Made by a program: the position numbers and the translations under genes
DNA from: Cryphonectria parasitica EP155
Lineage: Eukaryota > Ascomycota > Sordariomycetes > Diaporthales > Cryphonectriaceae
NCBI RefSeq assembly: GCF_011745365.1
Contig: NW_024468914.1
Location: 3,374,228 to 3,438,227 of the forward strand
Direction of reading: 5' to 3'
Length of the DNA: 64,000 nt
The notes under the pieces: model-generated
The model's database searches: none
Seen by the model: only the letters and a program-made list of their open reading frames with translations
Told to the model about the DNA's origin: nothing
Shown here: positions 1-12,069 of the stretch, piece after piece
Position numbering within the stretch: the first letter of the stretch is position 1
How the letters are laid out: the number at the start of each line of letters is the position of its first letter

Positions 1-699
1 GATCACGCTAGACACCAGGGGCCCAACGCCAGTGCCGGCCAGTGCAGCACCGGTGAAGATGGCCATGGCGGTGTTGCGATCCTTTGCGACATAGATGTCA
101 CTAATCACGCCGCCGACTACGGCACTGAAGACGGAGCACGACATGCCTGCGAGGGCCCTGGTCACCAGCATGCCGGCAAATGACTGTGTCACAGCCGATC
201 CCAGCTGGCTGACAGCAAAGACCACGCCTGCAGTGACAAAGAGCGGCCGTCGACCGGTGATCTCGGACAGCGAGGCGAGTACCATGGGCGCCACTGCAAA
301 ACAGAGCGTGAACACGGTAATTCCACAGTAGACGGCGAGGTTGCTGACGCCCCACTCGGTCTGGTATTGAGGAGATCCTGCCGTGTAAGCGCCTGGCGTC
401 CATGTCGTGAAGAAGGTGGAGAGGCAGGACAGCCAAGTCACAAAGGATTTTCGGGTGCGGGACCAGCCTTGCGGGTCGGAAAATTGGGATAAATGAGGGG
501 GGCGTGGTGGCACAGGCGGTTGGTTGTTGTCATTCTGGGACAGGATTCTTGGCTCTGCCGGTGACAAGTCGGTCGAGAAGGTAAGATACCTGTATTCGAT
601 CTCGTCATGCACGTCGTTGTCGCCTTTGCCGCCCTCTTCTTCTCCTCCTCCTCCTCCTCCTCCTCTCTCACCGAGGTGGATCTCGTCGGGATCACCCAT
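1..699 (-). CDS. MFS drug transporter, N-terminal part, cut by the left window edge
   Basis: The minus strand is open from the ATG at 697-699 to base 1, giving 233 residues with no intron needed. It starts with a hydrophilic tail containing a Gly run followed by an acidic Glu/Asp stretch, then a Pro-rich segment. The first membrane segment begins after a 'WSRTRKSF' stretch. Between the second and third helices there is a GRRPLF motif, the usual MFS motif A position, and then helices through about TM6. This layout fits the 12-TMS DHA1 drug:H+ antiporter type seen in fungal multidrug exporters; the substrate cannot be told. The end lies outside the window. The (GGA)n run that encodes the Gly/Glu tail (around 647-665) is a plausible length-variable microsatellite. 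Confidence 0.85.
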   Translation of the reverse strand, partial: MGDPDEIHLGERGGGGGGGEEEGGKGDNDVHDEIEYRYLTFSTDLSPAEPRILSQNDNNQPPVPPRPPHLSQFSDPQGWSRTRKSFVTWLSCLSTFFTTWTPGAYTAGSPQYQTEWGVSNLAVYCGITVFTLCFAVAPMVLASLSEITGRRPLFVTAGVVFAVSQLGSAVTQSFAGMLVTRALAGMSCSVFSAVVGGVISDIYVAKDRNTAMAIFTGAALAGTGVGPLVSSVI

Positions 700-1693
700 G
701 GCTGGAATCCCAGGGTGGGTTGGATGTTGCGAGAGAGCCTGGAAGGAGTTGGCCTGGCTAATAATGAATCGGGACTAGTTAGTAAGTACTCATATGGCGC
801 AGTTCACCGTCGAGGTGGTATGCTTGGTCCTCGGAGGAGAATCCGCAGGAAGATGTCATAGTAGGATATTGTTGTGCATTACTGTCGAACGAAGACAAAG
901 GATAGCGGCGGTCTTATAAATTGGAGCCGATGCGTCTTCATTGGTTATCTGTGCGGTAAGACGGAAACACGACGATCAAGGGTCTCATTCTTTTTCCATG
1001 CAGCTGCAGCAAGGGTTTGGATGACCGTTTTGTTCCAAAACAGTTAGTCTTTTGCAAGACTTGCATGGCTCTACTGCACAACGGTTCCTTTGAAGGACCC
1101 TTGAACCGAATCCTCTCCCGCCCCCCAGAAGCCGCAGTGCTTTTTTACGTAACCTCACCGGGATTGCGCTCGCCCTCCTGGCAAGCAAGAAATCAAGACA
1201 GCCTGGTACAATATGCCAGGGAAATTGTCTCATTCTCCTGTTTGCTGACCTCAAGATCCACATAACTAGCCAAAAACAAGTAAAGAATAAGCAAAAGAGG
1301 CAGTGCACGTTGCCATGCGGGAGTGCTTGCTACAGGCGTAATACCGTTGTACTTTGGCTTTTCTTGTCTTGTTATCCATAAAACGGCGCTTAGAATGCAT
1401 TCAACGTCGACTTAACCAAGTGACTATTTGCAGGACCTAATCCTCATTGGGAAACCAAAGCGAGTTCATTCATGAGAATTCAGATCTGTACTTTTATCTA
1501 CCACCCTTGTATCCACCTTTTTTGTTGCCTAAATCCAGGGGATCTTTGTGCGTAGTAATCCACCTTTCCACCTCCCCTCAAGATGCATCTATCTTGTACC
1601 ACGAGAGTAGTACACAGTAAGTATCTATGACGACTATACTAAATTCTAATTCTTTAGCAGAAATCATGTTATGCAACATTGCGCGTTCGCGGT
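700..1693. other. Intergenic, upstream of the left MFS gene and downstream of the next
   Basis: About 1 kb between two minus-strand transporter genes. It should contain the promoter of the left MFS gene and the terminator of the next one. Short ORFs are present on both strands, but none has a recognisable domain or a convincing start. I see nothing else in it. Confidence 0.6.
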
Positions 1694-3577
1694 TCACGCC
1701 TCCCCCTGAGCCCACGTAGCACGATCCATCTCCACGCTGTACTTGGCAAAAGGACTGGCTTGTCTCAGCCTCTTGCTATACCGGAGGAATACCCAGGGTG
1801 CCAAGCAGAAAAGTACCGAGACCCCAGCCAGGATGGATCCGGCATCGTTGGCGCTCAAGTTCTTGTACATGGGCTGTGCCACAAGCGTCATCAGCCCGGA
1901 AATGATGGCTCTGACAAAGGCCAGCCCGGAGAAGGCAGAGGCACTATAGAGCAGGTAAGAGTCTGCCAAGAGGCCGCTGAGTGTGTAGGCTATCTCGTTG
2001 ACGGCAAACCCGATGGGGACCAGTGCCAGCGTAGGGACGATCCATGGGAGGCTTGGTGCTGCTGGGGGAACTGTCCATGCGAACCAGAAGAGCCCGATGG
2101 CAAGGGCTGGGGCTGCAAAGGCAAAACCCATGATTTTATCTTCACTGTGGAGGTGTAAGTTGTGTTTGTCAGCTTCTCGATATTCGCAGGGCATCGTCTG
2201 TGCGACCAATTGATTTCAAACTTACGGTTCCACGGGCTCTTTCGCCTGGTGACGACGCCGCACAACTTTCATATCCCAGAAGCGCGGGAGAAATGTCAAA
2301 AACACCCCACAAGCAAGGGCCAGAAACGGCAGCGAGGCCGTAGTCTTGGTGAACCCCATGGACTGGTAGATGCCGCTGGTCGATTCCGTGAACAGGTAGA
2401 TGATTCCCCATGAAATGCCGGAAATAAAGGCGATCATGATCACGAGCGGCTCTGTAAAGAGAATGTGCGCCGGCCTCACAACCACCAACTGCGCAAACGT
2501 TCTCCACCCTCCTGCAGCCGAGTCCGCATTGTTCCACCTCAGATCCTTCACAACTCCGATCCGCTCCTTGGCGAGCAGCGCCACTCTTCGCCCGAGCAGG
2601 ACGCTGGGGCGGCTCTCCTTGACTGCTAGGAGGCCCATGGTGAGCGCGCCTGTGACTATAGAAGCGCTGTAGTATACCCATCGCCAGCCTGCATGAGGCG
2701 CGGCAATGATGTACGAGGCATAGATGGGCCCCAGGCAGAGCGCAATTGTCGTTGCCGCGTTCCAGAGCACGACCACCCACACCCGAGCTCGAGTGTCAAA
2801 GAGGTCCTCAACGCTGCCGGCGATAACAACCGAGGGTACAGCTGATGCGAAACCCGTGATGAAACGACCGACAAAGATGGTGGCCGGCGAGGACGACCCT
2901 CCAAGTGATATTACAGCGCAGAATATTGTGAAGGCAGCTGAAGATACGAGATATGGGTATCGCCTCCCTGCCAGTTCCGAGAAAGGAGGTATAAGATAGC
3001 CTCCTATTGCTTGACCCAGTTGATACCTGTTACAGGAAAACAAAAAGATTAGAGTGTCTCATTCTCGTACAAATGAATATGTGAAGCTACAACTCACATG
3101 AACGTGAAGGCAAACAGTGCAGTGAGCTTGCTCATTCCATACTCGGGCCCAGCAATATCAGCAACCGCTGCCTAGATTGAGATTAATACGAGATTCAATA
3201 GCTACTAGAGAGTGTGAAGACGAGCAAAACTTACTCCTGTAGTGCTTATAACAGTCCTGAAGGATTATCAGAGTCAGTAGAAAATTGAAGTGTGGTTCGT
3301 ACGACACTTACGTGTACAGTTCCAGTAGAATTATCAAAGCTGTGTCGTAGATTTTGCGCTTAGTCGGCCAGTTTCGAGGATGATGTTTGCTTCCTCGAGC
3401 CCAGCTGATCACTCCATTAGACTCTCTTTCGAGGCCATAGGAAGCAAGAACATCTGCCTCATCCCGAGGTGTTGTTTCGCGTTTCTCAGAGACATCATCT
3501 TCAGAACTTGAACCCAGCTCAGTAAGAAGGGTCACCACAGTCGGCAGACTCTTGTCGAGAGGCTTTCTTTGATCCAT
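1694..3577 (-). CDS. MFS transporter (DHA1-like), 5 exons including a 22-nt micro-exon
   Basis: Exons in transcript order are 3577-3312, 3256-3235, 3171-3098, 3026-2226 and 2144-1694, joining to 537 residues. All donors are GTAAGT, GTGAGT or similar and all acceptors are AG. The frame is kept only if the 22-nt exon is included. The N-terminal tail of about 70 residues is acidic and leads into an HPRNWP segment that precedes TM1 in many fungal DHA1 exporters. The third coding segment ends in a YQLGQAIGG stretch, and SELAGRR is the motif A loop. Twelve membrane helices are expected. Substrate unknown. The gene is divergent from the threonine aldolase gene across a 1.67 kb gap. The family call is firm and the exon structure fairly firm. 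Confidence 0.85.
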
Positions 3578-5251
3578 GATGAATCTGATGAGGAAGTGAA
3601 ATTGGTGCGGGATTCCAGGGCTTCAAGATCTGCAAGACAACAACCAAAGCCCTTATTGTATTCCAACCCATCATCCAATTTCATCAAGGTAGTTATACTG
3701 CCTGGTCATCGTTTGGAAGTACCACCGTCCAGACTGTAGATCGAGTCATCCCCATCCTATGATCAGGAAAACTCTTCCCAACCGGCATACGGCAGACCTG
3801 ATCTTGTCAGCTAATATTACGAAATTGTAACTTCTCGCCTATTACAAACGTACCGAGTTTGAGTCAGTGTGATTCCTCGTATGCTCCATAGAAGGATCGC
3901 AATGAACTGCCCAAACAGGGCAGCTCGTGAGGCAACGGCAAAAGGTCCCTGAGGGTTACTGGGCCTAGACCAGAACATCAGATCCTCTAGATGGCGACAT
4001 GTCGGTGAGTCTGACGAAAGCGTAAAAATTCAAAACGAGAACCAAGTCCCTAGCCTGTGAATTTGCCACTCCGTCGTTCCCCGGATCCATCGAGAGTGTT
4101 GAGATCAAAAACGTGCACGGAAGAATTCCTGAATGAAGTCTGGACAGCCCACACAAGTTGGATGTCACAAGTACTAGACGGTTTTGTGGGTCTGGACATG
4201 TCTTTAAGTCATCCTTTAGACGTGTCTTGGCTCTGCTAGGACAATTGGTCAGGGGGCCCCGTAAATCTTGCAATAGAACCCGCGTAAGAAGTATGCATGC
4301 ATGGGCAATAGCTTCTTTTTTAGGAGAAGAAGGCGTAGCACTGCTTGCATTACATTACAAAACAGAATAGGAAAAAAAATAGGACCTGCATACGAATCAC
4401 ACCACTCATCCGACGTTACTTACCGTCGGCTGTACAATGGTGCTCATGAGTTCCCTTCTTGCGCAACACCTCCACCGGTGCCTATGAATTTTGCTACCTC
4501 CTTGACCCGCACGGACTTGTGCAACGAAACAAAATACCTAAAAAAGACGTGACAAGACGCAAGTGATCATATGTGTCTGACCAGGGTAGTGCTCACCCTC
4601 CTCCCTTACCCCGCTGTGAAGGAGCCACAACTAGCGGACTGTGCTGCTCAACAAGGTCCGGGCCATAAGACATACTACCGGCTTGTACGACGAACAGGAC
4701 TTAGAGGAAAAGCCGGCCGCCTTACTCAGCCTTGCAGCCACGAGAACAAACCATTAGTAGCTCGAAACTCTGAACCCATGTAGACTCAAATCCTTCCTCA
4801 TCACGGATGTTGTCTTGGCAAGATCTGATTCGTCACCCGGGCTTTGCTCCATGGACCAAGTTGGCATACCTTGTCACTGCCTTGGAAAGAAATTTTACAA
4901 GTCGCATGGTATACCGTCTCTATCCCTGCCATGCATAGCGGAGTATTGATTAGAGGAATGTGTGAGTGTGTTTTGCTACCATGCAGGATCCAAGTACTCA
5001 CAAATCAATCCTGCACGACTGTGACTAAACGTCAAGTGGCGAGTGAGGCTTCTTGACGGGTTTCGGCAGGTGTTTCCGCAGGCAGAAAGCCAATATAAAA
5101 CTCCCAACCAGATTTAAATAGCTAGGCAATGTCTTCGCCGTATGATCTTGGTGAAGTAAAGTCATCGGGCTCATTATCTTTATAGATTCCCTTATTCACA
5201 AGATACCATCTAATTATCTTCCCTCACCTAGCAGTTATTCTCGTCCTCAAA
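3578..5251. promoter_or_regulatory. Divergent intergenic region between MFS and threonine aldolase genes
   Basis: This 1.67 kb lies between two divergent starts, so it must hold both promoters. A TATA-like AATATAAAA lies about 160 bp before the aldolase ATG. No ORF here has a recognisable domain. Boundaries between the two promoters cannot be drawn from sequence alone. Confidence 0.5.
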
Positions 5252-6786
5252 ATGGCTACGCATAACGACGCTTCGACTGAGTACTGGGGCCAACCTGAAC
5301 TCACAGGTGCTGCATTCGATTTCCGAAGTAAGTCCATAACATCTACTGTTATCCTTCATAGCTTTTTCTCTGTAGACAGCGAGAACAGAAAAGAGGAAGA
5401 AGTGGGTGGAAAGAGTAGAATGTTTGAGTATCGAGACAGGAGATTGCGCGGAACATATTGCAGAACACAAATTACCTTGAAGCCTTGAACTAACTTGTAT
5501 AAAAGGCGATGTGATAACCACACCCTCCCTCGGCATGTTTGACGCCATCAGACGAGCCACCCTCAACGACGACGTCTACGGCGAAGACCGAACTACGTCA
5601 GCCTTTGAGGAGGAGATGGCCACCATCTGCGGCAAGGAAGCTGGTGCTTTTGTGATCAGCGGTACTATGGCGAACCAGCTTTCGCTTCGTACGTTGTTGA
5701 AAGAAGCACCGCCATATTCCATCCTGACAGACGCTCAGTCTCGTGAGTTTCTGTCCTTGAACACATCTGTCTCGGGTGCACAATTCGCCAAAGAGAAATT
5801 GGCCTTGATGAGTGATTACAGTTCTGACTATCGAGACACCTTGCAGACATCATTCACTGGGAGGCCGGTGGTGCGGCCTTCATCAACGGTGCCATGATCC
5901 AGCCCATACGCCCTCTCAATGGCAGACACCTGACGGTCGAAGACGCGAAGAAGCACGCAGTGCTCGCTTACGACGTACACAAGACACCCACACGCGTGGT
6001 GAGCCTTGAGAATACAACGGCGGGCACAGTCATCCCACTCGAAGAGCTCCGGCGTCTTAAGGCCTGTTAGTGTTTCCCTCATTCCCTAAATCCTGATGAT
6101 TCCCCGGCTCTAGGAGAAGACATTCCTTCTATATGATCTAGTCGTTAAATGTGACCATAACAGGGGCCGAGAAGAACCAAATAGGAGTGCACATGGACGG
6201 GGCGCGCCTGTTCGAGGCCGTCGCCGCGGGCGGAGGCTCGCTGCGCGAGTTTGCGCAATGTGCTGACCTCGTCACGCTTGACTTTAGCAAGAACCTCGGT
6301 GCACCTATGGGTGCTATGGTCCTTGGATCGAGGGAGGATATCCGGAAACTGAAGCGAACTCGCAAGGGCCTGGGCGGCGGCATGCGGCAGGCTGGCGTCC
6401 TAGTCGCTGCGGCGCGACAGGCGGTCGTGGAGAACTTTGGCCTAGGAGAATTCGATACAGTCGGAGCCCTGGCCAGAAGCCACGATATCGCTAAGCTGAT
6501 TGGGGACATCTGGACACAGAGGGGCGGCCGCCTGCTCCGGCCGGTCGAGACTAATATTGTGTGGGTGGATCTCAAAGCACTTGGAGTGAAGGAACCCGAG
6601 TGGAATGCACTTGGGAAACGGCATGGCATTCTTCTGGATGGGAAGAGGGTCATGTTCCATCACCAAATTTGCGATGAGGCTGTGCTGCGGCTTGAGGGCG
6701 TTATAGATGAGGTGCTTCCTGTTCAGACGAAGAGCAGTGCCTCTCATGACGCCCAATTCGACTCGACTGTGATGGCCAAGCTATAA
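5252..6786 (+). CDS. GLY1: L-threonine aldolase (PLP-dependent, GLY1 family), 4 exons
   Basis: Exons 5252-5327, 5506-5742, 5847-6065 and 6164-6786 join to 384 residues, close to the usual 350-390 for fungal low-specificity threonine aldolases. The first splice creates the family hallmark FDFRSD near the N terminus. It is followed by the VYGEDRTT segment, the SGTMANQLSL cofactor-binding segment, HWEAGGAA, SLENTTAGT and VHMDGAR (cofactor Asp and Arg). DFSKNLGAPMG carries the PLP-binding lysine. The enzyme splits threonine or allo-threonine to glycine and acetaldehyde in the cytosol. The gene sits between two transporter genes, one divergent and one convergent, so it could serve a pathway that exports an amino-acid-derived compound. 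That link is inference. Symbol by homology to yeast GLY1; paralogues exist in many fungi. Confidence 0.92.
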
Positions 6787-6908
6787 GCGACAGTAGCGTA
6801 CAGAGGGCGAAAAGTTTTGTCATTTATCATAGAAACATAGAATCAAGGATCAACAGACTGCATTATTCTGAACAATTCACAATTGGACAGAGAACATTTG
6901 TCACAGAA

Positions 6909-8693
6909 TCAATCCCTCTTCTTGTCTTTCACTGATCTCCACTCCATCGCAATACTGCCCAACATCGATGCACTTGCCAAGCCCACGGCCAGGTACCACG
7001 TCTGCATCAAACTTGTGTCAAAGATCCCCAGCGCCCTCTCCAAGTTCGCCTTGCCGACCAGGTTCTTTATGTCAGTGAGTCCCATGTTATTCACAGCCTC
7101 AGGGCTGAGGCCAGGTACCAATACCCTCAAGTTGGTGCTGAGGCGGTTTAGAAACACAGACTGCGCCGCGGCAGTGAAGACTGCGGGCCCAAACTGCTGG
7201 GCGAAAATGATCACGGACAGTCCCAAGGAGGCATCCTTTGCTGGCAGGACCGTCTGCACTGCACTCTGAGGTGCCTGAAACCCGATGCCGGACGCAAAAC
7301 CCATACAAGCTGTGTACCCAAGCATCTTTCCGGTGCTCGTCGTCGTGGTGAATGTAGTCAAGAGACCTGCGAAGATCGGCATCATCGTTGACGCAAAGAG
7401 CATAAACGGTGTGTAGTAGCCCACAGAGCTGACGGCGGCCCCATGCAATACCATTGCCACCAGCATGCCGACCAGACAGGGGACCATCATGTAGCCAGAT
7501 TTGGTAGCCGTGTACTCCCTTACTGTTTGATAGTACGTTGGGAGATAGTATAGTATAACGCTGATGGTGGCATTCGTGCAGGACGAGAAGATGAATCCGG
7601 CGAGCACAGATCGGTTGGACAAGATACGAGGCGGTAGTGTGGCCTTGTCACCGCGGCGGTACTGGTCGTAGCCGAAAAGAACGAGCAGGACGGCGAAGAC
7701 TACAAAGAGGCTCACAACTATTCCGCTGTTCCAGGCGTAGGTCGTGCCGGCCCAGGACAGAGCGAGGAAGAGACACGTGAGGGAGGGGACGAAGAGTGCG
7801 TTGCCCAGTAGATCGAGCTCGATGATCTTCTGCCAGAACGGCAACTTTGGCTGGTGGCTCTGGTCGATCTGCAATGTGAAGGCGATGATGATGAAACTGA
7901 TGGCTCCGGTCGGGATGTTGATCCAGAAACACCACCTCCACGACAATTTGCCTATGATGAAACCGCCGATACTACTTATCGTCAGAGTCCTGTTACACGG
8001 CCCAGCCCATAGGTTTGCCATACCAAAACGAAAAGATCGTATAGGCTGAGAAACAATCACTTACGAAGGAGCAGCAATGTCAGCGACGCCCTCAACGCCT
8101 CCCAAAGCTCCAGCCACAAAAGGTCTCTTCCTCAATGGGACAACATGCGTGAGCATGTAGAAGCAACCCTGTATGGCTCCCGTGCCACCGAGACCGCAGA
8201 TGGCGCGGCTAACGACAAAGGCCACAGAGGAGTGAGCCGTGGCGCTGAGCAACGAGCCGCACATGAAAATAGCCACGCTGCTGAGAAAGACCGGACGCAG
8301 TGGGAAGAGGCTATAAATCTTGCCGAACATGAAGGAAAAGCTGCAAGCGCACAGTCTGAATGCACTTGAATACCAGCCCACGTCACGTATAGTGTGAAAT
8401 TCGTCCGTGATGGACGGCACGGCTGTCGAAACGATGGACGTGTCCAAGCCTTGAAACAAGAGGACGAGCGCGTTGCAGAGGAGAATAAGCCAGAACCGGA
8501 CTCCGCTTGGGTATTTGGTTTCGTCTTCTGCTGTAACCATCCCAGAAGTCAGCCTGTCATCCTCAACGTCGTCGATTTGGAGGTTTTCCGTCGGCCATCC
8601 TGTCTGGGGTGGTGCTGCCTCATTTCTAGCAGACTGGCTTTGAACTGGTACGGGCGCCGTCAAGGTTGCAGGGGATTCAGTGTTCGTGGACAT
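6909..8693 (-). CDS. MFS efflux transporter, 14-TMS DHA2 type, 2 exons
   Basis: Exon 1 is 8693-8065. For exon 2 I prefer 7971-6909, giving 563 residues. The ATG at 8691-8693 is chosen over the further upstream frame because the residues from it look like a normal hydrophilic tail. An acceptor 18 nt earlier (exon from 7989) is also in frame and would add six residues. The downstream TAG acceptor restores the usual spacing between the motif C helix (GVADIAAPSIGG) and the SWRWCFWINIP segment. Motifs at TM1 (QGLDTSIVSTAVP), TM2 and WRWCFWINIP are those of fungal toxin/drug exporters of the DHA2 group. The 3' end faces the threonine aldolase gene with only 122 bp between stop codons. Substrate unknown. 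Confidence 0.88.
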
Positions 8694-9665
8694 ATTGAAA
8701 ATGCGCTCGCGGATGATGTAGAGGAATGCAAGATGATGTTTTGAGGAGGGGGCCAAAGCCTTGTTATCCGTGTTGATTGATTAGAATGCGATTCATCACA
8801 ATTCCTCTTATTGGCGCGGCTCGAGTTTGATAAGACGCCAGAACAAATAGTCATTCTCAGCGAGAAGCGTAAAGTAAGAAGCATCAGTTAAAAGTTGGCC
8901 ACGTCATGTGGCTGTCTTACAAAGTAAGACGGGAGGACGATGCATCCGTGAAGCGGGAATATGTTGAGACCAGCGTATAATATGACCCACTGTATTTTTC
9001 ATGGAGCAGCCACATGTTCAAGTTCTGGGAATCTTAGCAAATCCAAATACATTCAAATCAAGGGACGTTCTGAGGGGGTTCCCTGGCATTGTGCCGACTT
9101 GATACACAGTGGGAACTGCCGTTACGATGTCTTTCGTGGTGTCATTGAGACTCCTCTTGGCAAGATATGATGACTATTACATGGATAATGAGGGAGGTGC
9201 CGTGAATGGATAAGTTCAACAAAGGTGGTATACAGAGCCTTGTGCTAAGAACAATTTGGGTATCTTGAATAAGAATATGATGACATTGTTCCACAACACC
9301 TGTCTGTATTGCGAGTGTCGTAACAATGGGTGGTCCAAACTGCTTTGTCATTCCAACCAGGTTGCTAAAAGAGCGACAAGAAAGGCATTGTCCTCTAGAC
9401 AGCTATCCTGAAAGCAGACAGAGCATACGCAGCTGTGGCTACTTGGGTAGCCATATTAGCTTGAACAATTCAAGATGTATAAATACTGCATTGCTTCAGA
9501 CTGACTAGACCTATGTCCTCACCCTTCTCATCAACTAAGCTGCTCACTGCACGACTGCCAGGTAAGTGTTCTTCAGGTAAGAACCCCTTCTCATTTCCAA
9601 GCGCACCAGCAGCCAGCATAAGTTTCTTGTCGAAAACCACAGTCGCTCTTGCTTCCTCACACATC
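8694..9665. other. Intergenic, upstream of the DHA2 gene
   Basis: Contains the promoter of the minus-strand transporter. An ATG at 9513 opens a frame that continues into the Asp-rich ORF below. A strong GTAAGT donor context at about 9561 suggests this leader may be spliced. No other recognisable gene. Confidence 0.4.
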
Positions 9666-10010
9666 ATGTCTTTTCTTCTCGAATGCGCAGGCTGCAGGGG
9701 CCAACTCGATGCCAATTTCGCTCTAAGTGGGCATGCCATCGCAGTCCTCCCTTGCGACAATCCTGCTTGCTCTCACTATATCCCGTCTCCTTGCTCTAGT
9801 ATAGACTTGAAGATGGACATTGATGGTGATGTTGACATGGACCGCCACACAAATGTGGACATGCACCTCAAAGTGGACGTCGAAGGCGACATGGATGTGG
9901 ACCGGGATATGGACCTGAACAGTACGGACCAGGATGAGGATATGGCTATGGATACAGGCCTGGAAATGAAGGTAGAGCGAGATGCGGACGTCACGATGGC
10001 AGGTTGCTGA
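9666..10010 (+). CDS. Small hypothetical protein with a Cys-rich head and a repetitive Asp-Met/Val tail
   Basis: The ATG at 9666 gives 114 residues; the same frame is open back to an ATG at 9513 (165 residues). I do not recognise a family. The first 45 residues contain a CAGC pair and a CDNPAC pair about 25 residues later, which could bind a metal ion. The rest is an imperfect repeat alternating Asp with Met, Val or Ile (such as MDIDGDVDMD). It is encoded by a degenerate GAC-ATG/GTG hexamer and is very acidic. Either start is possible. A GTAAGT site downstream of the 9513 ATG argues that the upstream part may be leader or intron. It could be a real short gene or a chance ORF made by a simple repeat. 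Confidence 0.35.
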   Translation: MSFLLECAGCRGQLDANFALSGHAIAVLPCDNPACSHYIPSPCSSIDLKMDIDGDVDMDRHTNVDMHLKVDVEGDMDVDRDMDLNSTDQDEDMAMDTGLEMKVERDADVTMAGC

Positions 10011-12069
10011 GCATTTTGGTCGTGTTGCGAAGGCACAGAGGACTACAAGTGTTGTCTTAGTACGCGGCGTACATCACAGATGAGAGCTACTAAAGGTGAG
10101 TAAGTTCTCTATGAGACACGGAACGGGTGACTACTCTCAGCTGGCTGGGAGTGGCTAAGGTTCATGTAGCAGTCTGACGGTCGGACTGACACATGTTTTC
10201 TCGTGAGGATTGTCACGCCTCTGAAGACTCCGTATCAGTCGATACTGTGGGGAAGAACCCCAAACCCTGACCACTTACACATATATAAACACTCCTTTTA
10301 AGCGTCTTCTTTTGTTCATCGTTTTAGAAAGCAATCCAATCCATTCTTTCAATACTCACTAAAGCCATTATATTCCCCATAGATATAGCCTCCAAGTCTT
10401 CAAAATATACCAAGGGATAATATGCCAACCCCCCCCCCCCTCAACATGGTTTGTTGCTCACCAGAGTCCTGGACCCTCACTGCCTTGACGTGACCCCAAT
10501 TGATTGACGCCGCCGTTCAGCACCCATGAAATGACAGCCCAACTTGGGCCCCAGTTGCTCCGCCAGCCCGGGTACCTGGGATTGTCAAAAGTCACCGCCA
10601 GAGCCTCAGCTAAGCTTCCTCGCTGATGGGATCAGCAGCCGCCGGCCACATCCAATCGCGCCTGATGGCACACCCGCTCACGCAGGGCCATCGTTAGGCT
10701 GGTTCGATCTGAGGACAGCCCGAACAACTGCTTCCCCCAAACAACTCGGAAACGTCGCATGGACGTGCTCGGAACACATGTAGAAACGGTTATCTTATCC
10801 TCCAAGAGATGTAGAACACCTCTGCTTGCAGCCGCCAGCAGTCTCTGAAGGAGTTCCTTCAAAAACCGCCGGTTAGTCCAACCGTTTCGCCATGCATCCC
10901 AGGAAGTACCTCCAGCCGCACCAACAACGACCTGGAGACACACGTTAGCAATACACTCTGGGCAGAGTGCAATGAGGAGATGCGAATGAGGCGGGGAGAC
11001 GCTGAGGGAAGCAGAGGGAATTCGAAGCTTAGATAGGAACTCACAAGGATAGCGGGTCCGGTAATTATATATCTAAGATGTTGGATAATGGTGGTTCGCT
11101 CCATTATCGCTGTTGTATCCCCTCCCCAAAAAAAAATCATAGGAAGAGAAATATTGTAGTTGGTGTGAAGAGAGGAGAGAGAAAGAAACATTTCCGGGTA
11201 CTCGGGGATTGGAAAAACATCCTTATCCAGCGGACGCAGTCATGGAACTTTAGCAAGGAGTGAGCGACACCTTCGTGAAGTTTTGGTAAGAAGTAAACAA
11301 AGCATCGTCATGGTAGGCTAGGTAAGCCACTTTGCCCTGCCCATACGAGTGATCCTGCCAGCTAAGTACTCTCTACCTTTCCTGGCTATTTCGCATCTGC
11401 AAAGCATCTTCAAAACCTACTCAAATATTGTGCACTAAGTCTGTTACTCTGCTCACCAGAGTAATACATTCTATGGTCAAGACTTCCGACATTTCTCTTG
11501 TATAAAACTTTTGGGGTTTGATAATCCCTGAACTACTGCGTCCAACCAACTTATAATTCTGGCCGCCCTTCCTTATAATACGTAGTATAAGCGCCTGCCC
11601 AAGCCCTTTTACAATCGCACATGTGTCTCTCGACTTCAAAAAACCTAATCCCAACGCGGCCTTTAGACCCTCAAATGAACTCCAAGGTGACTGATGTCGG
11701 CAGGGTCTCTGTAACAACACCTTCACCTTTCTCAAACCTGACCGGCTGCCTTTAGAGTCTTCATGCAATCACGGCAGTAATCTGCAGCTCCTTTAGACCT
11801 TCATCGACTGCTGGGAAGAGATGATTAATCTTCCTGGCGGCAATAGCATTATGAGGGCTCATGGAAATACATTAGCGAGGCTTGCTGCTGTCGCCAGTGC
11901 TACTCACAAAGGGGGGCCCAGCCATGTTTTATCTTCCGAACTGAAGTCAGATGCTGTCAATATGTTGAAGAAGAACTTACTGAACAGGCTACTGAAGATT
12001 CAGGTAAGGAAGAGCATTCAAGTATTCTCTCAAGCCTCAAGAATGCTATGCCTCTAATACATACCCCCA
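10011..12069. other. Gene-poor stretch with a TATA-like promoter and no supported coding region
   Basis: A clear TATATAAA at 10282-10289 is followed by a CT-rich stretch and an ATG at 10421 that opens only 24 codons, running through a C12 tract (10429-10440). It could be the start of a non-coding transcript or of a gene that has been lost. A short inverted repeat lies at 11444-11464 (8-bp arms, 5-nt loop). Frames of 60 to 115 codons occur on both strands without motifs. The segment 11820-12060 lies just downstream of the MFS stop codon and may be its 3' UTR. Confidence 0.4.

Noticed and set aside
11444..11464. Inverted repeat (8-bp arms, 5-nt loop) as a terminator or transposon end
   Set aside because: Too short, no matching copy or target duplication seen, and fungal genes do not use such terminators.
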